From positions 15,543,152-15,607,151 of the forward strand of contig OZ024784.1 in the NCBI GenBank assembly GCA_964017065.1: a stretch of DNA of 64,000 nucleotides, given 5' to 3'. Made by a program: the position numbers and the translations under genes. The notes beneath the pieces were generated by a model. The model made no database searches, had not been told where the DNA came from, and was given only the letters and a program-made list of their open reading frames with translations. This DNA is from Haliclona indistincta (lineage: Eukaryota > Porifera > Demospongiae > Haplosclerida > Chalinidae). This document shows positions 46,459-58,323 of the stretch, in pieces (within the stretch, counting starts at the first letter, position 1; the number at the start of each line of letters is the position of its first letter).

Positions 46459-48998
46459 CAGCAGCAGCAGCAATGCCCTTCTCTCATGCACAGAGTCAGC
46501 TTAATTCACCGACAGCTATCACCTGGAAGAGTGAGGTACTAGTGATTGGTGACAGCGATGGGTCATTGATGATGTGGGATGTTGCAAAAGGATCTGTAAA
46601 GTAAGTTCATCGTTCTTAGTTTTAGCAGATTCTCATCTCTTCTCCAGGTATGTAGACACCCCACGAGCTGTTGTGAGGAAGCTCAAATTTGGTCCTGGTA
46701 AGGGAAACCGTCGTATCATCATGCTGTACAGCAACAGAATGGAGATCAGAGATGTGTCTGAGGTATTACTTTATCAATATACTTTGACAGCTAAAATACA
46801 CGCTCTCATCATAGGATGCACTGGTAGGTCAGCTGAGATGGGGTAAAGATTCAGATCTAGCAGTGGAAGAAGTGGACTGGTGTGCTTCGGATAAACCAGT
46901 GTGTCTAATGAGTGATGGCTCACTGAGAGTGTTTGACATGAAACTGACTACTTGTGTCTCTTCTCATGGCTGCTCTGACTACAGTGGTATGCCCAATATT
47001 GCACTCATCTTTGCCTTATTCTTTCTCCACACCAGAACCAGTGTTCTGTCCTCACATTGTGCTACCACAAGCAGCGTTTAGATTGAAAAGTGTTCTTCAG
47101 CACCAAGTGTGGAACATAGAGTATTCTTTAGACCACACTGAGTGAGTTGTTTACTGTTTTATATATTTCACCTATTCACTCTCTTTTTTAGAGTTGATAG
47201 TAGTATGGACCCAATTGAGAAAGCAATGTCAACACTGCTACTATCATTACCAATGTGAGCTTTGTCTTTTCAATTCCTCACTTGGTTATTTTTCTTCTCT
47301 TGTCAGAGAATACAAGCAGGAGCTTTTAGGGACTAAACTTGGGACCCCATATCGCTCACTAGTCACTGCACTGTGAGTTGTGCATATTAATGAAATCAGA
47401 ACTATATGTCGTACATTGTTGTAGGCTGTTTGGTGACGAAAGAGAAGTATGTTTCTGGTTTGTAGCACTTTACCACATACTGAGAGAGAACCAACGGAGA
47501 CGAGATCGCAGATATCTTGTGAGTGATGAGCTGTGAAGTGGTTGATTGCTATCTGCTGTTTTCCATAGAGCTATCAGTATTACGGTTCAGTACAAGACCG
47601 CACTCCTGGCAGTGACATCATACGACCCAACACTAACGCCTCTACTAATATTGACTCTAGTGTTAGACACAGTTTAGAGGATCTACTGAATGGTATTGCA
47701 CACCCATCACATACATAATATACCTTCCCTCATACTGACTGATCTAGTTGAAGGAGATGATGGGAAACCAGCAAATGACATGTCAGTGCAAGACCTAGCA
47801 GCCATCCTGGAGGAGAGCAATAAGAGAACGTGGCAACTAACCCCACCCATTGACCTCTCATTTGACTTCCTCTGTGATCAAGATGTGTACAAGGTATGGT
47901 GCCTGTTTGTGTTGTATACAGGTATGTATGTTTTTACACATGTGTAGAGATTCCAGTTATTCCGTGCACTGTGTCACGATAGTAGAAGACACAAACCCAG
48001 TCAGACTAGGAAGTGCGGAGAGACTATGTTACTTTTGGGGCAGGTGTGTCATTATGTTCATCTGTTCATCTTCACATATACTCTCTCATGTGTCTACAGA
48101 CGGACAGAGCAGTCCAGTTATTGCTAGAAACTGATGCTGGAAGCACTGAGTATTATGCTGATGCTCTCAAGTTTGTAGCCTTCATTTTCTCTTATTCTAC
48201 ATTGTCGTGTTGTTCATCAGGGCATGTCTTGCTGCTACCATACGCTCATCTGGCGCTTCACAAAGCACCATCAAGCTAGTGGCTACTAATCTCATAGCTG
48301 GCTCACACTTGATAGGTGAGAGAGAACTGACTCCCACCTTACTAATGGCTCTATCACACACTCAGAGGGTGCTCAGTTGCTGTGTCTCATTGACAAGGGA
48401 ATGGATGCATGTCGCTACATGCAATCATATGGAGAGTGGGCACAGTCAGTATGGCTAGCTCGCTCTATCCTCAATGAGAGTGAGGCAGTTGAAGTGTTGT
48501 CAAGATGGGCAGACCATCTTGCTTCTCCAACTATCAACAAGAAGGTAGAGTGGGCAAGAAGGAAAAAGAATGAAATAATTATTTAGTGTTGCTTTGCAGA
48601 ATTTATCTCTTCTTGTTTTGCTGTCAGTGGGTCAGTTCATGAAGGTTATTGAGACCCTCTACAGGTATGAGTGTGAAGCATAGTATTGTAGTGTAGTGGT
48701 GCTGTTCTCTCCCAGCATGCGATACTTCGATCAGGCAGCTGTGTTTCTGGAGTCATGTTTAGAGTATGGACTAGTCAAGCGCAATGAAGAAACAAGTAAT
48801 ACCATTTCACTTCCACTGGCTTACCATCCTTCATTCCTTTCCACAGCTCCTCTAATAGAAGCAGTGTTCCTGGAGTATGCACGTTACCTTGATAATCTTG
48901 GTCTAAAACGTGGCATGCGTTACTATTGCAATTTGGCTGGTGAGAAGGGCCAACAGCTGATGGAGGAATATCTTTCTCCTCACAGGAAACACAAATAG
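43741..48998 (+). CDS. WDR11: WDR11 homologue (double beta-propeller trafficking protein)
   Basis: WD-repeat protein of the TGN/endosomal tethering complex (WDR11-FAM91A1), also linked to Hedgehog signalling and ciliogenesis in vertebrates. The ATG is at 43741. Exons give STHNRSAFDWSWQGPVAFGC, LASVDTTGHCIIWDV, LLLLYAREILIIDTEIMQAV, LHENGCVSFRVH and RMCPPLTTKNIGFYRPLVAV. The second half gives EVLVIGDSDGSLMMWDV (46.5 kb), a C-terminal alpha-solenoid with TDRAVQLLLETDAGS, TIKLVATNLIAGSHL, CLIDKGMDACRYMQSYGEW and MRYFDQAAVFLESCLEYGL. Order and motifs match human WDR11 from end to end. Stop at 48998. Around twenty-five short introns; one carries a long AC microsatellite. Confidence 0.96.
46383..46473. 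repeat. (AC)n microsatellite followed by (CAG)n inside a WDR11 intron
   Basis: About 37 AC units at 46383-46457, directly followed by five CAG/GCA units. It lies within the intron 46375-46493; the 3' splice site at 46493 is only 20 bp past the repeat. Confidence 0.95.
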
Positions 48999-49129
48999 TC
49001 TGCTACACCTTATCGACTGATTAGCTCTTTTAGTTATATTTATCCGCACAGGTTGTATTGAGCCACATTTCTATTTCTTAGGTCTGTATAATTTTGATGT
49101 TTGAAAAAATATTTGTTTACTTGCAGTAA

Positions 49130-51053
49130 CTATTTGCTAGTGCTAGTATCTGTCTTTAGAGACAGGTGCATCTTTCCCATAACATTGCTCTTGTCCACAT
49201 CAGCCATATTTCTCAACAACTGTCCGAGCTCGGTCACCACTTGTTGTTTGTCCATTCCTGTCTTCAGCTTCACAAATTTCTTCACCAGTTGTTTTGGCAT
49301 CATTGGTCGGCGTTGTAGGTATTTTCTGACTTCATGAGCTGTGATGGTACTGGTGTCAGCTTTGCTGCGTTTGGCTGCTGGAGATGAACTAGATTCTGGT
49401 TGGGTCTCTGCTTCACGTTTTATACCCGTGTGTTTGAGAGGGGTGGAAGATTTTTGCTGACCTGTGGGATGAAGGGAGGTACTACTATAATGTCTGCTGC
49501 TCAGTGGAAGAGTAGTTATTGTTACCTGAAGCACTGGCTGTGCTTTTGCCTGCTGTATTAACAGCAGACCATGATGGCTTCTTTTCAGGCGACTTCTCTT
49601 CGTCTTCCTCTTCTGCCTCAGCAGTTGACTCTGTCTGCTTTTTGATTAATGCTCTTAACTCTTTTCCTAAAAAACATTATACCGACAAAGTATAAGAGAT
49701 CGTGGCAATAATGATCGTACCACTCTCGGTAAGATCTTCATTTTCATCCTCATCATCAGACGAACTCTCATCAAACACCTGATCGATTGGATCTTCTTCC
49801 TTTCTCTCCACTTCAGCATCATCTCGTGGTTCGTCCTTGATTGCCCGCTTCACCTGAAAGAAGGCAGAGCTCAATATCGCTGCTTATTGGTGCTACCTTC
49901 TCTTCCTCGCTGTCAGAACTAGTGTCATATAAGTAGTCCATCTCTCGTGACTCCATTTCTCCTTCGTCAGTGTCCTCACCAGCCTCGCTGTCGCTGTGCT
50001 CTGCTCTCTTCTGCTTTGGGCCTTTTCTCTTAGCTGTGGTTGACAGAGTTCGCTTCTTCTTTTTCTTGCTAGTCGATGGTTCTAATTTATAGAGAAGAGT
50101 AAGTGATATAAAGAGCAGTTGGTTTACCATCATCATCTCTGTCACTACCAATTGAGGAGAATTCATCTGAGTCACTCTCGACCAGTTGCTATATGAAATA
50201 TTGTTATGTAGTGTGTTAAATGTCTGTTACCACTCCTCACCAAGTTCCCTTTCTTTTTTCCTGATTTATTCTTCTCTTCAGCTTCCTCCGTCTCCTTCCC
50301 CTCCTTTTCTCTGATCCGCTTGGAGACCATGATTGAGAAATAGTTAAGGGTTTTATTTCTTTTCTCAAATCGTTCTTCTGCCTCTTCGTCATTGAGATAA
50401 TTATACTGAACCGGAGGAACAAAGTCATACCTGTGAATAAACCAAGTGAGGAGATACGAATGGTGGTTCAGTGCAACAGTTACCAATTGGCGACTGGAAA
50501 TGCTTCACAAGTGCCGTCTGATTTTGGAATGAACAAGTAGTATGACGTGCTACGATTTACACCTCCCTCCTTACGACCAACAAAACTATTATGAAAGTTG
50601 AGAAACAGTTTATTAGAATACAATACACATTTGACTAACTGTTTTCCTCCCTTTTTCTGTTCTTTTAAAACCCAAGGTTGGTCATCAGGGTGTGCTTTTC
50701 TGATACGAAAACCTTTTCTTTTTTTCCTGGATTCTTCTTTCATCTTGCGCCCAAACTCACTACCTTCTCCATATTCTGGCATCACTTCTTCTCCCATAAC
50801 CTGTTGCCGCTCTAGTGTAGGCTGTAGAACAATTGACAATGACTAGGAATTATTGCTGTGTGTAGTACATTGATGATCTTGCTCATGTCACATGTGTGTG
50901 GAGGTTTGAATCTCATGATGCTGAGTTTCTTGCTACCAACACTATACGAGAAGGAACTATGATTATCAAAATAATATATACCACTTACTCAGCCATCTTT
51001 ACACAATACTCTTTGCACCCATCACTAGTACTACTGCCTCCTGCCTTAGCCAT
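49130..51053 (-). CDS. GTF2F1: TFIIF alpha subunit (RAP74)
   Basis: Large subunit of general factor TFIIF, which binds RNA polymerase II and supports initiation and elongation. I chose ATG 51053 (MAKAGGSSTSD), since the next exons then read KEYCVKMA, SKKLSIMRF and PTLERQQVMGEEVMPEYGEG, as in the RAP74 dimerisation domain. Further exons: GRKEGGVNRSTSYYLFIPKS, CEAFPVANWYDF and RFEKRNKTLNYFSIM (about 50500-50330). A long, charged Ser/Glu/Lys linker follows (50300-49400). The C-terminal winged helix reads ITAHEVRKYLQRRPMMPKQL then VKKFVKLKTGMDKQQVVTEL and MGKMHLSLK; it binds the FCP1 phosphatase in other animals. TAA/TAG-type stop at 49130. Confidence 0.93.
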
Positions 51054-51117
51054 GCTTGAGGTTGAGGATCGAATTAATATTCCGTGGAAAAAGAGTTAAA
51101 ATTTAATCATTGTGCAA
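51054..51117. promoter_or_regulatory. 64-bp bidirectional promoter, GTF2F1 / LMAN2
   Basis: 64 bp between divergent ATGs. AT-rich, with AATTAATATT in the middle. No GC box. Confidence 0.45.
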
Positions 51118-52559
51118 ATGGCGACTTTGACCATTCTTCTTTCTTTCAGTGGCGCTCTCCTTCTCTTACTTCTTCCTCTCGGGTGCTGGGCAGATCCCGA
51201 CCCACAGCTAGCGTATGAAGAAGGCTACTTTAAGCGAGAGCATTCATTAGTACAGCCGTACCAAGGACAAGGAATGGAACTGCCATTTTGGGACTTCACC
51301 GGGTCTACTGTTGTAACAAACCAATACGTGAGATTGACTCCAGACCGCCAGAGCAAGCAAGGAGCGATCTGGAACAGAGCGGTTAGCTTCTTGTACATAT
51401 TGTATCAGCACACTAATGCATATCTTCCTCTAGCCCGTTATGGTACACAACTGGGAAATTTTGATACATTTTGCGGTTCATGGTTCTGGAAAACATTTGT
51501 TTGGTGATGGATTTGCATTGTGGTACACCAAAGAGAGAAATGAGATAGGTACATGAAGCCTGCTGCGAAGCTTGCTAATTAGATATTGTTACTTGGTGCT
51601 TCAGGGCCGGTGTTTGGTAGCAGAGACTATTTCACTGGACTAGGGGTATTCTTTGATACTTATAGCAATGAAAATGGAGATCATGCTGTGAGTGCAGATG
51701 TGTTAGAATGATCAGCTCATTCTTCTCTGTACTGTAGCACGAACATCCGTTCATATCTGCAATGGTCAACAATGGCAGTCTACACTATGATCATGACAGA
51801 GATGGGACACACAGCCAAGTGGCAGGATGTCATGTAAGAGAGAAAAGAATATAATAAGGAAGTGACTGCACCGCTTTCTTTACAAATAGACTAAGTTTCG
51901 CAACTCTCCTCATGACACATTTGTAGCATTATCCTACTTGAACAGGCAGCTTATAGTGAGTCATACACCAGACATGTGTGTGCTTCAGTATCTCTCCAGG
52001 TTATGTATAACATCAATGATTCACCGGATTGGACGCCGTGTTTTTCTGTGGATGACATTGATCTACCAACAGGATACTACCTGGGCTTCTCTGCCACTAC
52101 TGGAGATCTTGCTGGTAGAATTACTTGCTTGGTTGCATCAGTATTAAATTTTACTTCTCTTCTGCTTTCAGACAATCATGACCTGATTTCTGTGAAAGTT
52201 TTTGATATCGATGTGGAGTACAATGCTGAACAAGAGAACTCAACTGCAGATCAGGTACTAACTCTCTATGCAAATCACTAATGAACTCTTATTATAGGAG
52301 CTAGATTGGTCCACTCTCCAACCACGAGCAGGCAGTCAGGAGGCACCACGGCGTGAGTCCATTGTCACTATTATTCTTGTGCTGCAAATCTCTCTCTCCC
52401 ACAGCCCATGCTGAGGACGTAGCTCCTATTCTGCGGCCTTTCTGGTATCGATTATTTTCAGTGACAATGGTAATAGTTCTGGTACTAGTGGTGTTGGGTC
52501 TAGTTGGAGGTGTGGCTTACAAGCATCACCTTGACCGCAAACAAAAGAGATTCTTCTAA
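51118..52559 (+). CDS. LMAN2: VIP36-family L-type lectin, ER-Golgi cargo receptor
   Basis: Type I membrane lectin that binds high-mannose glycoproteins and cycles between ER and Golgi. The ATG at 51118 opens a signal peptide (LLSFSGALLLLLLPLGCWA). The L-type lectin domain reads REHSLVQPYQGQGMELPFWD, VRLTPDRQSKQGAIWNRAP, GDGFALWYTKERNEIGPVFG, FTGLGVFFDTYSNENGDHAH (calcium and sugar site) and DLPTGYYLGFSATTGDLADN. A stalk follows, then a C-terminal membrane helix (VTMVIVLVLVVLGLVGGVAY) and a short basic tail ending KRFF. Mammalian VIP36 ends KRFY, so the ER-export type tail is kept. Six or seven exons; stop at 52559. It could equally be called LMAN2L; the two are not separated here. Confidence 0.93.
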
Positions 52560-52697
52560 TAACATGCTTTCAATTGCTGTCTGTGTTTTCAATTGCATAT
52601 TATTTTAATAACCCAAAGTATAGCAGGAGAATATATAATGCATCATTGGCACACATTTGAATAGCAATAGGAATGCAAAAAGGGCTATAATGGTTGG

Positions 52698-55239
52698 TTA
52701 CACAAGATTAATACTTTCGTCGGCCGGATTGTAATTGACGGTGTAACTATCGGTTGAACTACTGCTGCTAGTTCTGTTTGATCTGGGAGAGCTACTCCTG
52801 ATGGGAGTTCGAGGTTGCGCTAGACTGGTATCTTGGACTTCACTAGCATGCAGTTTTTTTCGAGCTCTTACTCGCTGGAGTGGTTTAGTTTGCAGCAGTC
52901 GTGTAATGGACGCCAGCCCTCCTCCTCCACCAACCAGACATACCTGTAAGTCATTGTTCTCAGCTGCTTGCCATTTCTCAGTGAAAACGTCTCCATTTGG
53001 TTCCTGAGAGGGTCGTAAGCTAACAGCAGGTTGTGCTTCTTTCTCTAGCAGTGAGGTGTGGTAGGCTGCCAGGTAACAGCGACGAGTGATAATCAATACC
53101 AGTGAGTCTGTGACTGGATGGACGGTAAAGTCCGGTATATATGGTGGAACATCTGAGACAGTTGTATCAAAACCCTCTATTGTATCCAACAAACATTTCT
53201 CTCCAAAGTGATAAAAAGCTCTTGCTTCGAATTTCATACCCTCACTACCAATAGAAACATTGAGACAGCCTTCTAGCACCAAAGCGAAGTAGTTAGCAGG
53301 AGTTCCCTCTCGATAAAGAGCAAAGTCTCTTTCTCGACACTCTTCCACAGAAAGCTGAAAAACAATATCTTGCTGTAACAAACGGTGAAGTACAGTTTTT
53401 GTGATTCGATCATTACCAAATGCCTTTGTGCCTGGGAAGAGATAGAGATGAAAGTATCTGTATTTCCCACAAAAGAAATATTGCACTTACCTGACAAGAA
53501 CTGCTTGACGGCAAGTATTTGTGGAGCAGACAGTGTAATCAAAGGAGTGGTGTACATGTCTTCACCCACATCTACCTCAACCTGTTTCCGCTTGAGAGGT
53601 TTCAGCGTAACATTGTCTCCTAAGGAAAGCAAGCACAAGGCATAACAAAACTGCAAAAGTAAACACACTCACTGTATCGATCATACTCGTCAACAATCTC
53701 ACGTCCCAGTATCTCTTCGATGACATCTTCTAATGAGATCACACCTGATGAGAGAGCATCAACACACATTACTCACACACATACTGAACTCATCATACCT
53801 AGCACACTATAGTAGTTATCGCCTCCACTCTCACTCTCAATCACAGTTTGCACCACAGCAAGATGATGTGTGCCTTCAACAAACTCCAAAAGCACGTCAT
53901 TTAGACTAGTGTCATCCCAAACAAACCACACCTTCCTGTCATAGTAATCCCTGACCTGTTTGACAGGAGTACAATCGTCAGGATCAATGAAAGTGAGGTC
54001 TCTAAGATACAAGACTCCTACTACATTTGTCTTCTCTCCCTCATAGACAGGTATTCTGCTAAACCCACTGTCATAGATCCTCTTCATTGTCTTGAAGTCA
54101 AGCACATTAGCAACATCAACACAGAACACATTTTCCATCTTGGTCATCACATCTTTTACCTGCTTGTCCTTGAACTTGAGTGCTCCAGATATTATGTTCA
54201 ATTCGTTGTCGTCAATTTCAGCATCTTTCTGCGTCACGTGGAGCAGTTCAAGAATTTGTTCACGTTTATACACAGCTCCAATTTCTTTGCCAAGGATGAA
54301 GTTGAGAACAAGACTGATCGGAAGAGAGAGCGGGAAAGTAAGTACCATAAAGATGTATGTCAATGGTATTGTGTATGCTCCAATGTACAGTCCATATCGT
54401 GAGCAGATGGCTTGTGGAACTATTTCTCCAAAGAGGACGATTGCAAGTGTGGACCCTGCTATAGCAATAGGGCCGCTCAGCACATCACCAAGCAGTATAG
54501 TGAAGGCACTGTTCACCAGTACATTGCCTAGCAGCAGAGTGCACAAAAGGTAGTTACCATGCTTGCGAACACGATATATAGTGCGTGCAGCCCATTTCTG
54601 CCTGTTTGATCCACTCTTCATGACTATTTGCAGTGTCACTGGATCTAGTGCCATGAGTCCAAGATTCAGTCCGGAAAACAAACCAGAGAAACACAACAGA
54701 ATCAATGCAAACACTATTTTCAGCCAGAGAGGTAGTGGATCATATACTGGGGCAATCAAGGTCAGGCGAACCCAGGGCCAAGTGCCTTGGTGCACAAAAG
54801 ATACCTGGTTTTGGTCTTTGATGCAGAAATACAGCTGGAGCATTTGTTGGGCGGGGCCCAGGAAAGATATGTTAAGCTGATAGGTGGACACATCTCCACC
54901 ATCAATGTCTCCCTCAAGGAAGGCAATAGAAGAGCTGCCAAGAAGGTGATCTTGACTATCACAGGTGGTGTTGGATGCAGTGAACTTTATAATTGACGAA
55001 GATGAGAGGTTGAATGCAAACAGAAGGAAAGAGGTTGGTTGGTCGCCTGGAATAAGTTGGTAGACGCCATCATCAGCTAGATTTATACCAGTGGAGACTG
55101 CTTGGGGCCTGAATCCAACTAGCTGTAGCTCAGCAGAAGCAATGGGGAGAAGAACAAGGAGGAGCAAGCTCAGGAGCAAGCCATGGTATTTTCTACCGTG
55201 ATCAAATTCTAAGTGTTTATTAGACGAAGAAACGGCCAT
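52698..55239 (-). CDS. CNNM2: CNNM-family metal (Mg2+) transport mediator
   Basis: Cyclin M/ACDP membrane protein of the plasma membrane. The start at 55239 leads into a signal-anchor (LLLSLLLLVLLPIASA) and an extracellular domain. The DUF21 transmembrane domain reads IVFALILLCFSGLFSGLNLG, LLCTLLLGNVLVNSAFTILL and LAIVLFGEIVPQAICSRYGL. The CBS pair follows with GALKFKDKQVKDVMT and SGFSRIPVYEGEKTNVVGVL, ending in SLEDVIEEILGREIVDEYD. A cyclic-nucleotide-binding-homology domain comes next (FALVLEGCLNVSIGSEGMKF, then YHFGEKCLLDT), then a Ser-rich tail to the stop at 52698. The domain order is complete. The family has four human members; I cannot assign one-to-one, so the symbol stands for the family. 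Confidence 0.94.
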
Positions 55240-55408
55240 TCAATGGTAGAGCGTTTGTCAGCTGCACAGTAAAGGCATAAGCCTCCACAGAAGATCAAGA
55301 GGTATATGGTACAGAATCTTCGCGAGAAGAAGCTCGAGTACGCACGTGATGTGTTATTTTAAAGCGACTGTATGACGTCATTTGATTGTCACTATTCATA
55401 GCAACACA
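55240..55408. promoter_or_regulatory. bidirectional promoter, CNNM / UVSSA, with CRE and E-box
   Basis: 169 bp between divergent ATGs. It contains a perfect palindromic cAMP-response element TGACGTCA at 55373-55380 and an E-box CACGTG at 55343-55348, with GCGAGAAG at about 55321. These are standard sites for CREB/ATF and bHLH-ZIP factors. Confidence 0.6.
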
Positions 55409-58212
55409 ATGGACATGTCAGTAAAGCAGGAGCTTTGCGCGACGCTGGAGGATCTCACGCACTCCGGCAGACCTAGTCTTGACCAACAGCTCTTAAAACA
55501 AGTCAAGGGTATATGCAAGTGTGTGGATTCACTTATATTCACACTCGTTATAAATTATGGTTTTTTCAACTTCTTGTAACAACCACAGGCAATCAGACAG
55601 TTATGTCAGAGTAGCCTATGAGACATTAATGAAGTATTTGGCAAAAGATCATGCTGAAATTCGTCTCTCCAGTTTTCAGGCCATGAATGAGATTTTTCGC
55701 CGCTCCCACTTGTTTCGAGAACTCCTGACGTCAGATTTTCAGCGATTTGTGTTACTATCTTGTGGCTCACACGATGATCAACTCCCTCCTCCCTCTACCG
55801 CTGCAAGTCGACTCAAAGAGGAGAGTGTGCTTGCCATACGCCAATGGGTAGAGAAATTTGGAGAGGGTTATCCTAAACTAAAGATTGGATACAACTTCTT
55901 GAAGCACACCAAGAAGGTGTGGTGTGCCTGTGCATGTTCATGCCTGCACATGCACCTGTGGTCTGTTACATTGACACATCATTTTGAGGTTTCTAGTGTC
56001 AATTCATTATCACATATCAATGTCTCAGGTTGATTTTGAGGACTTACAAATACAGTCAGAGGCACAGCGGCGTCAAATTCAACAGCGAGAGGAAAAACAT
56101 CGAGCCCTGGTTGAGCAGAGAGTAACTGAAGTCCACCGTGAGATGGCAGGTAAATTTGACAGAGAGAAAGTAGCGCCATCACATATCACTTCCACAGAAC
56201 AGGGGGATGACATTCAGACATGCTTGACAGAGATGGAATCATGCTTTCAGTTGCTTCTACCACGTTTTGAATTACTGCCTCTCAGTGACTCGGTAACAGG
56301 TGATTTGAGACCTATGGAGTTTGAATCTTCAAGTGGTGATGGAGAGGAAGAAGAGGATGCAGATGAACAGCAGCTGGAAGACGATGATGAGGTTGAGGTA
56401 GAAGAACAACAGCTGGAAGCTGATGAGGATGAATGTAATCATGAAGGCAAAGTTAAGGAAGGTGATATGCCAGTTACAAAAACAGCAGAAACCAGCAGTA
56501 AACCAATTCTTGAAGATGACAGTGACGATGAATCAGAAGAGGAAGAATGGGAGGAAGTGGAGGGCGGTGATGTGCTTCAAGCACATGGTATTGCTGGTCA
56601 CAACTATAGCTTGACTATTGAGTTACCAAAGACAGTGAAGGTGATTGAGAATGAAGAGAACAGTAGCATTATATCCACATTGAAGGAGAGGCACCGTTTG
56701 GTAGCCAGCAAATTCTTGCCTGCTGTAAACAAGTGGATTCAGGTAGGAGAATCAAAAAGTAGGCAGTTGGCTTAAATATTTATTTCACAGTGGTTCACTA
56801 AAGCTGGTCAAGAGGAATCACTGAAGCAAGCTATTGATTTGAAGGGACAGCTTACTGCAGTTGTTATGAAATACTCAGATCTCAGCATTGTCTGCTCTGA
56901 ATCTGGAAATGTGAAGTCAAGAGATGATGTGAGGGGTTAGCAACTTGGGTATTTAGCTCATCGATCATTTGTCCATCTCTCTTCTCTTGTAGGATCAACT
57001 GATCAATCTAGTACAGCTAACTCTTCCAAGCCTTCTTCCTCTTCTCATTCGATTCCTGATGTGGAGTCCCGTTCTTTGCTTCAGTCTTATTGTCAATCTG
57101 ATATGAAAGAATTAGAGGTTGATCCTACTACTCCTCAAGCACAAATTGCTATTCTCAGAAGAAAACGAAATTTAGAGTATGTTACTTACCTTAAGATGCT
57201 GAATGATGTTTCTCTTCCAGGACAACTGCAATCAGCAGTAGACCAAAGCTGGCAGCAACAACAGCAGATGAGAGGAAGAGCAGTGATTCCATCCCTACTC
57301 TTCCGTATGATGTTGATCTGTACAGTTGGGGTAATAGTGACAGCAGTGTGGAACCTGTCCCAGTGCAGTGAGTGTAGTATAGTGAGCAAGAATTCATTCT
57401 ATTGGTGCATAGATTGGGCTCTTTTCATCGTTTCCTGAGCGGCAATGAACCTGATATGATTGTCAATGAGGTAACGATGACTGTGTTTCTTGGTATCATT
57501 GTTTATTCTGTGATTTAGGAGCAGAAGGCTCGCATGAACCATCGGACAATTGCATTCACTGGCAAGTTTGAACCTGTCAAAAGAGCGTGCCGTGCTCCTT
57601 TGCCCAATGGTCGACTATGTCCTCGCATGGATAGACACAAGGTGAATCACTCCCTAGTCGCCTTCATTTTGTTACCATTGTTGATGTCGCAGTGTCCGTT
57701 TCATGGACCAATTGTGCCTCGTGATGATAATGGGAGGTGTCTTGAGTCTGCTAGCTCATCCATGACTGACCCTTGTGAAGGCAGCAGCAATGATGCACCA
57801 CTATCCTGGAGAGATCTAGTGGATGATGTGTGTGAAGCACAAGGTAGGCTCTAGCTATTAGCTAGATAGAGTATACTATTTGATGCTTTGTAGGGTTAAA
57901 AGTGAAGGAAAAGAAGACTAAAGGTAAGCGCTTCTTGTAATGAGTTGTTGTAAAGTGCCTTTTTATAGGTAGAAAGAAAATTAAGCATCCTGGACTGACT
58001 GATATTGCTGCAAGAAAAGAAACACCACGGAGAAGGGTTGAGAAGAAGATTATGAAACCGTATGTGTGGATGACGAGTCATAATCAGCGGTGATGGTGCT
58101 TTCTCTTTGTAGGAGTTCTCTGAAACGTGTCGCTACATCACTGAATGAACTAACATCCAAGATTGGTCAGGAAAAATTCGCAGACAATTTTAACTACGCT
58201 CTCAAACACTAA
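55409..58212 (+). CDS. UVSSA: UV-stimulated scaffold protein A homologue
   Basis: Scaffold of transcription-coupled nucleotide excision repair: it binds stalled RNA polymerase II with CSA/CSB and recruits TFIIH through its acidic part. The ATG is at 55409. The N-terminal VHS-like domain reads [20 protein letters not shown], then [20 protein letters not shown], and [21 protein letters not shown] coiled coil (56030-56150) is followed by an acidic segment rich in Glu/Asp (56340-56560), the TFIIH-p62-type binding part. The C-terminal DUF2043 zinc-binding region reads [20 protein letters not shown], then [17 protein letters not shown] at 58210-58212. Eight or more exons. Tail-to-tail with CDC16, 111 bp away. 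Confidence 0.92.
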
Positions 58213-58323
58213 TTTTCAGCATAAATAATTATAACCGCCATAACCTCAATTATTATTTTAAACATGTCAGTAAAACTTATCAACATGAAACAACAGTTAC
58301 TGTACATACAGCGCTATCATGTG

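Noticed and set aside
46273..46542. Frames encoding Cys-Val or Thr-His repeats
   Set aside because: Both are translations of the AC microsatellite in the WDR11 intron.
54092..54553. 153-codon plus-strand frame
   Set aside because: Antisense to the CNNM CBS and membrane domains, which are clearly real.
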